Shown piece after piece: positions 58,801 through 64,000 of a stretch of 64,000 bases of DNA. The stretch lies in assembly GCF_964355755.1 (NCBI RefSeq), contig NC_092678.1:6360922-6424921 (forward strand), given 5' to 3'. Position 1 is the stretch's first letter. Every line of letters starts with the position of its first letter. The stretch comes from Antedon mediterranea. Taxonomy: Eukaryota; Echinodermata; Crinoidea; Comatulida; Antedonidae. The notes under the pieces were generated by a model. It did no database searches. It saw only the letters and a program-made list of their open reading frames with translations, and was not told the origin of the DNA. A program made the translations under genes and the position numbers.

Positions 58801-61800
58801 GTGTATGTCCCAAAGTAGAGATACAGTAACTACTGTACTATTATTATTAATTAATATCTTGTAAAATCAGTTTGTCTCTGGAACATGAGTCATAAAATGT
58901 GATACATTAATTGTAGCCTCTAAAATGTTATCTAATAATATATAGAAATATTTCAAAAATATAATATGTATTGTTTATGCAACAGGCACACATCTAAAAT
59001 TTAAATGCAGTTAAAAAAGAAAAACAATATTTGTGGAAAGATGTAATATAAATTCAATTTATTTTAGATTTTACATGAATAAAAAAAAAATGGTTATCAT
59101 CAACACTTGACGTCTCTAGAGAGATAATACATGAACTCAATCATCAATGACATACATAGATATATTAAATTGAAGAAAACAAAATGTTGATATAATCAAC
59201 TGGCTGTTTTTATGTATTGTTGGTCTTTAAATGTCAGAGCTATGTCGGCCCAAAGGATTTCATCTAAATTGGTTTTGATGGTAGATTATTTATTTATTTT
59301 ATGTTATTTTACAGTCGCCCCAATCAGTCAAGCACGACTGGAAATTTTACATTTTTAAAGTTCAATTGTAAGAAATCTATTTGCCTTCTTTTTCCCGGAC
59401 GTTGAGAAATATTACTGAACAGGGTTATGCGGGATTTTGTCTGTCCATATTATTGTCTGTTGTGTAATGTTTCTGTTATTTTCTTTAATTCAATTTACTT
59501 AAATGATATTTCCTCTGGTATGCTTGTGGTACACTACAAAATAGGTGATAAGTTCTAATTAAAAATTGTATGCCCTTATGCTACAGACTCTTAAATGATG
59601 ATAATTTGTCGTGTCCCTAATTAAATGTTAACTTTTGTTACAGAAGTCGAGAACCTAAGGTGCTGTGACCTACTGTCTTTAACCCAGCTTATAGGTTTTG
59701 ATGTTTCTGAACCCCAAATTGTCACTTGCCAAGGTTCATGCTTAGGCCCCCTTTGAACTACTGTATACTTGGTCAAACAATAATTTTATTCTTGAGCCGA
59801 TTAAATGGCAGTCAATGATATACAGTAGTACAATACAACACATTAAAGATTTAAAAGCATAGAAAAAAATAGACTCAATTTGAAGGGGAATTTAGTAGTT
59901 ATAAAGTAACCATAGTTGTAGATTATGTAACTTTAATGTCTCGTTCCTACAGTATTGTCCCAATAATGCGTGTTTAATGTGTTTTTTTTAGTCCTAATCT
60001 GATACTAAAATCTAGAATTTGATTGATGTCTGAAACGATTTTGGATGCGAATGGTTTTAATTGCATTTTGAATGCACTAGTATAGTTAGTACAATATAGC
60101 CTGAATTTCAACTTGTATGCTATACTTAATAGTTATTAACAATATTTTTATAACAATTATTGAATGCATTTGATTTTAATGAAGGAATGAATAAATTCAC
60201 AAAATCATTATTTTTATTTATCTTTACTAAAAATATATTAAGTTTGATGATTGATTGGACTTATTGATTACTTTATTATTAGCATTTAATGTTTATTATT
60301 GTATTTAAAATAAAAAACTACTACAGTGGTTTTATAATATAGTTGAGTTGAGTGGGCAGGGGCACTACAAGGCATGGTAACCCCAAAGCTTTTAGATGCC
60401 TTCTCAATATTTCTGGTAGAATGTGAAAATGGGGTAAGATGCGTTGATGCGATTCTACTCTGAAAACATAGCCACGTGTTCAAGGCTCTTCTCTGCCATA
60501 AGATCGGCAAGAGTTTGAGGCTCACTCGCTCCATGGTCTTCTCGGACAAGGACTAACAACTGGAGGTTTAGTGTACACATGTGGCTTGTGTGCACCTTAA
60601 ACAATCATCTTTTGCAAAATTAGAGGTTACCACGGTGTACTGATCAGTGCTGTTTAATAGCATGTATGACATGTTGAATATTGTGTAAATTGTCCACAAT
60701 GTGTGCAATTCAGTCCAAAGACACTGGTTATTCCCACACATTTATTTTTTAAAATATGGATTAATTATGCATTCTGTAGATTAAAAACTACCATACTTTA
60801 GCAAATGTACTATAAACTATGCGACATAATTTAAATACAGTATTGGTTGATACAATAGTGACATACTCCGGTTCCAGGCAGCTATCCCATTGATTCTCTC
60901 AAAAAACTGCCAAGAAAAGTAATAGCTTGCTGCACAATCATAAATGTGTGTTCTTCCAAATTTTTTTTATCTATAAAGCATTAGCATATCATTGATGCCT
61001 TTTCAAGCTAATTTGCATATTTACAGGTGTAGTACAATTTACATTCTAATTGTTACCTTTCTTGTTAACATCCAGGTGATCCACCAGACATCACAGGCTT
61101 AAAAATAGCAAAGGAAGGCTTTGATTTTGACCTTGACGATTCAAGGTCATACGTGTTAGATAGCCGCAACCAACAAGGTGTAATATCAAAGATCTGGTGT
61201 GTGGTAAAAGGACAAGTAAGGTAGGAAACGTGACGGAATATCAAATTTCAAAGAAGGACGGAGCGGGGAGCTATGTGACTATCTGACACAAAAGCACAGC
61301 TCTGATAATACTCCTATTCCATTTCCGAAAAACTTGTGCAGGCAAAATGACTGCAACAGTCAGAATACTGTATTCCCCGCAACACGATACCTACAAAACA
61401 ACACGATAAATTTGGGAACAAAACTTTGATAATTCATTGCTAATGCAATCCTGGTATAATTCCACCCCTATATTTGGCCACATTTTACCCCATCTCCTGA
61501 AACTCATAATGCACAGAAAAAGGCATCTTTATTATTGATTCTCTGTTTACTTGAAACCACCGCCCCCCCCCCCCATTTTTTTTTTTGCACACCCCTATTC
61601 AGGGGACACCCATAATAAGACGACACTTTCCAATAAAATGGATAATGGGTAATATATGTTAAATATGTATAAAACACTATGGCCAACTACTATTCAAGGT
61701 ACACCCTATGGAAACGCAGTCCTGAAGGTGTCTCCTTAATAGGAGTTCTATTGTTTTTAATGGAACAATAACTGAACTATTTTTGTCTACACAGTGAAGT

Positions 61801-64000
61801 AAGTTGGTACTTCAATGAGGATACTGAGTATATACGAGATGGTCGAAAGTACAAAACTGGGAAAGATGATGGTATTGGTTACTATTTACAAATATTGGTT
61901 GTAGATGAGAGTGTGACAGGAAACTATCATTGTGAGGCAGAGAACAGACTGGGCAGAGCAATGTCTCAGTATGTCAACGTAACACAAGCATGTAAGATTA
62001 TAATAATATCAAAGAGTTTATAAACTTGATTGGCTAGAGGGTGGACTCCAATGTCATCACAATTAAAAAACAAAGAGTTTTAACACGGGCAACCCCTATT
62101 CAAAAAGACACCTTTATTATTAAGGGGACACTTCCTTTGAAACAAACATATGAGGAAGTATGTTTAACACTATGGCTAAACTCCTATTCAAGACACACAT
62201 ATTAAGGGGACACTTCCCTATAAAATGACCATGAGAAAGTATATGTTTTAACACTATGGCCAACTCTTTGCAGGGGACACACAGTTATAATGGGGACGTC
62301 TCCTTAATAGATGTTTTACAGTACCTAACTAAATACCTGAGTGAAACTATTATCTTACAGATATTGGCACATACGGTAAGGTTGCTAATCGAAAGGAAGA
62401 TAAACAGTTAAATGAATATTTAATGTTGAACTGCCAACCTCTTCAGTCCAACCCAGATTTAATCATATCATGGAAAGTTGGTGAAGAAACTGTACAGTAC
62501 AATGACCGGCGTCAGATGGATCAGACCGGCAATCTGTATATCTCTAACCTTGTGAACGAAGATGCTGGAACGTATAAGTGCTTTGTAAAGAATCCGGTTC
62601 TTGGACAGACGTTCTATAGCGAGGAAATTTCTATTGGATTTGCCGGTAAGAGCATTATAGCATCTATTCTGCTGAATGTTGATGCCAGAGAGTATATAAA
62701 ATAACACCCTCTATCTAAATATATGGTTTGAGCACGCTAATATAAAGTCTTCCAATATCTAATTTTTGTTGTATAATGTTCCCTGTTTACACTATCAAAC
62801 TAGTTTGACCAAAAAAGTGTGATGTGCCTATTAAATATGGTAGTGATATGCCCAAATATGGTAGTGATATGACATCATCATGTCCATATATGGATTTAAG
62901 ATAATGTAACCTATTTATAACTTCTAACATTGGTTTCTACATCAATATTTACAGAAAATCCAACAGGAGTAGCCGAGCGTAGACCAGTTATTGTCTACCA
63001 ACCACAGGCAACAACAATTGGAATGAGGAAAACAAAGCTTAAAATTCAGTGCATTGCGCAAGGATAGTAAGTTTATATTTATAGGCCATTGTCAATATGT
63101 TTTGGGTTGCGTTCATTTTTTTGGGGGTGGGGAATAGGGGAGGAAATACATCTTTAAAAGTAACCAATCTTTCATCATAATAATTTTATTTGTATTTCGT
63201 CTTATAGTCCAACACCCACAATTAAATGGGAAAAGCTCGGAGGCACCATAAAGCCAAGTGAAACCAATAAACCTATTCTAGAGATATCTGATGTGGATTT
63301 TAGTGACGCTGGGACGTATCGATGCACTGCAGAAAACAGTCAGGGCAGTGCACGTGCCCAGACAGAAGTCGTTGTGCAAGGTAGGTATGCTTTTATAGGC
63401 TTAAACAAAGCCTTCTACCACCGTACGTCCATAGCGGGTCTACACTGAATTTCCTCAACTGGGGAGAAATAATAATAAATTACATTCTAACACACCAGCT
63501 TTTATTCTTGCAATTTAATTTGTTAATTATGCATTACATGTAATTTAGAATTAGCCCTACCTAATGCTGATAATTAAAATGCTCTTATGCACGTTCAGCT
63601 TTTTATAAACATTTTTGCCAGGCGACGTTGTTTGCCGATAGCGTTTGAAAATCAGCATATTGTCTACTTTTTTTTTCCACGTCCAGCCAAGTTGAATGGC
63701 CTAGGTTTCTGGCCTAGTTAGTCAATGATGAATAAATTGAATAAAAGTAAGTGTGTTATAAAACAAATAATATATGTTTTGTATTTGTTGAATGGAGAGA
63801 ATATTTCATTCAATGAAAAATCGACTGCTCTATTTTCAACTCAGCTCCACTTCTTCCTCTCTTTTTTAACTCATGAAATACTCTAGTGGCTATGCTTGTT
63901 ATAAAATTATTTTTTTTTTATAGCGGCACCATATGTAGGTGTTCCAATGGCTGACACTGAATCATACCCACGTGAGACCGCAGTGTTTACTTGTGACCCG
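55784..64000 (+). CDS. L1-family neural cell adhesion molecule, 5' part (signal peptide, Ig1-Ig3, start of Ig4); truncated by window edge
   Basis: Joining exons 55812-55881, 57348-57365, 61076-61220, 61795-61991, 62361-62645, 62955-63066, 63208-63380 and 63924-64000 gives 1077 nt, an uninterrupted 359 codons. Domains: signal peptide about 1-23; Ig1 with C71, W82, C124; Ig2 with C168, W181, C217; Ig3 with C271, W283, C315; first Ig4 cysteine C357. L1-family hallmarks are the Ig1 end YHCEAENRLGRAMSQ, the Ig2 segment RRQMDQTGNLYISNL, the Ig3 core CIAQGYPTPTIKW with YRCTAENSQGSAR, and the Ig3-Ig4 joint QAAPY. There is one N-glycosylation sequon (N139-V-T). Family members are single-pass surface proteins with six Ig and several FNIII domains, acting in axon growth and adhesion and binding ankyrin through the cytoplasmic tail. 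Ig5-6, FNIII, TM and tail would lie beyond 64000. The ortholog within the L1 family cannot be decided from this part. Contactin-like proteins are the main alternative but fit the Ig2/Ig3 motifs less well. Confidence 0.9.
55882..57347 (+). other. L1-family intron 1 (no gene inside)
   Basis: 1466-bp intron with one short inverted-repeat element at 55980-56083. The last ~150 bp before the microexon are unusually T-rich. A small ORF near 56561-56758 has no coding character that I recognise. Confidence 0.7.
55980..56083. mobile_element. 104-bp inverted-repeat MITE in L1 intron 1
   Basis: The ends CTAAAGCCTTGTTCGCACTGG-like (left) and CCAGTGTGATCGTTGCTTTAG-like (right) are imperfect reverse complements of about 21 bp. 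No clear target duplication was found, and the superfamily is undetermined. Confidence 0.5.
57348..57365 (+). CDS. 18-nt candidate microexon of the L1-family gene (between signal peptide and Ig1)
   Basis: The acceptor is a long pyrimidine-rich tract ending TTCTTTTCTATAG and the donor is CCAG|GTAAAA. The 18 nt are a multiple of three. Included, they turn the junction residue R into L-T-L-E-R-P-G ahead of the Ig1 sequence DPPDITG. Skipped, exon 55784-55881 joins exon 61076 directly in frame (..THG-R-DPPDITG). Vertebrate L1CAM has a neuronal mini-exon encoding about five residues at the same place, after the signal peptide and before Ig1. Function and tissue specificity here are inference. The splice signals and frame compatibility are seen, but signals this short can occur by chance in a 5-kb intron. 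Confidence 0.6.
57366..61075 (+). other. L1-family intron 2 (repeats only)
   Basis: 3710-bp intron. It holds a pogo-like GGGACAC fragment at about 58705-58830, a SINE-module fragment at 60590-60655 and a small imperfect hairpin near 58110-58162. I see no further exon with good splice signals and an in-frame match. Confidence 0.65.
60590..60655 (+). mobile_element. SINE-module fragment in L1 intron 2
   Basis: TTGTGTGCACCTTAAACAAT then AGAGGTTACCACGGTGTACT and GATCAGTGCTG, a diverged piece of the 7925 module. Confidence 0.45.
61076..61220 (+). CDS. L1-family exon: first half of Ig1
   Basis: The acceptor is AACATCCAG|GTGATCC and the donor is GTAAG|GTAGGA. The exon enters in phase 1 and leaves in phase 2. 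It encodes about residues 30-78, beginning GDPPDITGLKIAKEG and ending at KIWCVVKGQVS. C71 is the B-strand cysteine of Ig1. The PP-x-I start of the domain is typical of L1-family Ig1. Confidence 0.85.
61590..61755. mobile_element. pogo-like GGGACAC repeat in L1 intron 3
   Basis: CACCCCTATTCAGGGGACAC at the left, AAACACTATGGCCAACTA in the middle, CCTTAATAGGAGTTCTATTG at the right. It is preceded by a C-rich then T-rich homopolymer run (61560-61590). Confidence 0.6.
61795..61991 (+). CDS. L1-family exon: second half of Ig1
   Basis: The acceptor is TTTTGTCTACACAG and the donor is GCAT|GTAAGA. The exon enters in phase 2 and leaves in phase 1. It encodes SEVSWYFNEDTEY (core W82) through GNYHCEAENRLGRAMSQYVN (C124 and the L1-like E-N-x-L-G-x-A-M-S motif), then VTQA. 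The N139-V-T glycosylation sequon lies at the Ig1-Ig2 border. Confidence 0.9.
62085..62325. mobile_element. pogo-like GGGACAC repeat in L1 intron 4, internally duplicated
   Basis: The block ATTAAGGGGACACTTCCTTT, then AACACTATGGC and CTCCTATTC, occurs twice about 85-90 bp apart. It ends CTCCTTAATAGATGTTTTAC. Confidence 0.6.
62361..62645 (+). CDS. L1-family exon: complete Ig2
   Basis: The acceptor is ACTATTATCTTACAG and the donor is GCCG|GTAAGA, with phase 1 on both sides, so the Ig2 module sits on one symmetrical 285-nt exon. It encodes residues 144-239 with C168, W181, the D-x-T-G-N-L-Y-I-S-N signature and C217 in YKCFVKN. The reading frame stays open for about 19 codons past the donor and ends at a stop at 62702-62704. 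A transcript retaining this intron would therefore end just after Ig2. Confidence 0.92.
62779..62898. mobile_element. foldback MITE family A, right-truncated, in L1 intron 5
   Basis: Left end CCCTGTTTACACTATCAAAC, two AAATATGGTAGTGATATG modules and ATGTCCATATATGG. The right terminal repeat is missing. Confidence 0.8.
62955..63066 (+). CDS. L1-family exon: Ig2-Ig3 linker and first half of Ig3
   Basis: The acceptor is CAATATTTACAG and the donor is GGATA|GTAAGT. The exon enters in phase 1 and leaves in phase 2 (112 nt). It encodes ENPTGVAERRPVIVYQPQ and on to LKIQCIAQG. C271 is the first Ig3 cysteine. The R-x-P linker followed by an aliphatic-rich strand matches the L1-family domain 2-3 joint. 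Confidence 0.9.
63208..63380 (+). CDS. L1-family exon: second half of Ig3
   Basis: The acceptor is TTTCGTCTTATAG and the donor is CAAG|GTAGGT. The exon enters in phase 2 and leaves in phase 1 (173 nt). It encodes YPTPTIKWEKLGG (W283), the D-x-G-x-Y-x-C motif with C315, and AENSQGSARAQTEVVVQ. P-T-P-T-I-K-W and A-E-N-S-x-G-S-A-R are highly characteristic of L1-family Ig3. Confidence 0.93.
63924..64000 (+). CDS. L1-family exon: start of Ig4, cut by window edge
   Basis: The acceptor follows TTTTTTTTTATAG. The exon enters in phase 1 and encodes AAPYVGVPMADTESYPRETA and then VFTCDP (C357). It ends exactly on a codon at base 64000. The APY start plus a G/P-x-E-T-A strand before the cysteine is the usual L1-family Ig4 opening. 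Confidence 0.88.

Larger units (their letters stand above)
61221..63923 (+). other. short L1-family introns 3-7
   Basis: Introns are 61221-61794, 61992-62360, 62646-62954, 63067-63207 and 63381-63923. Introns 3 and 4 each contain a pogo-like GGGACAC repeat, and intron 5 contains a foldback MITE copy. Intron 7 has nothing recognisable. Confidence 0.75.

Noticed and set aside
60286-60549. 87-residue minus-strand ORF in L1 intron 2
   Set aside because: No recognisable domain; ends in AT-rich low-complexity sequence and lies in a repeat-bearing intron.
1-64000. CRISPR arrays, operons, bacterial promoters or phage genes
   Set aside because: The introns, splice signals, MITEs and an L1-family gene show animal nuclear DNA; the regular repeats are satellites without spacer-repeat structure.

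Overview
The window is animal nuclear DNA. It is roughly two-thirds A+T by eye, gene-poor, and full of short dispersed repeats. The only gene I can assign with confidence is the 5' part of an L1-family neural cell adhesion molecule (L1CAM/NrCAM/neurofascin/neuroglian group) on the + strand. It starts at 55784 and runs off the right edge. The spliced product resembles deuterostome L1-type proteins. Together with the AT-rich, MITE-dense background this suggests a deuterostome invertebrate, with an echinoderm as my best guess. That taxonomic call is inference and was not tested.

Layout. 1-55783 holds no confidently assignable protein-coding exon. It is intergenic sequence and/or a very long 5' intron, because the first coding exon at 55784 begins at a splice acceptor and at least one non-coding exon must therefore lie upstream. 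A plausible one, without ATG, is at 21639-21721. The rest is built from several non-autonomous DNA-transposon families. The commonest is a ~155-bp foldback MITE with ends like AAGCTCTGTCTACACTATCA, present in about 15 full or partial copies plus a tandem array of its 3' half. Others are pogo-like '(G)GGGACAC' elements with TA target duplications, two Harbinger-like elements with TAA/TTA duplications, a 910-bp TA-flanked element, a 1718-bp element with 14-bp inverted termini and a 6-bp duplication, and smaller palindromes. There are also LINE and SINE remnants and several minisatellites. Two foldback MITE copies have had their internal 21-bp module amplified into satellite arrays.

55784-64000 carries eight L1-family exons: signal peptide, an 18-nt microexon, Ig1 (2 exons), Ig2 (1 exon), Ig3 (2 exons) and the start of Ig4. 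All splice phases agree and give a continuous 359-codon reading frame to base 64000. The microexon lies between signal peptide and Ig1 and keeps the frame whether used or skipped. That is the position of the neuronal mini-exon 2 of vertebrate L1CAM. The introns contain copies of the same MITE families seen upstream.

Tentative small ORFs are at 15797-16174 (+), 17008-17139 (-), and a possible spliced mini-gene inside the 1718-bp element (34371-35109). None has a recognised homologue.
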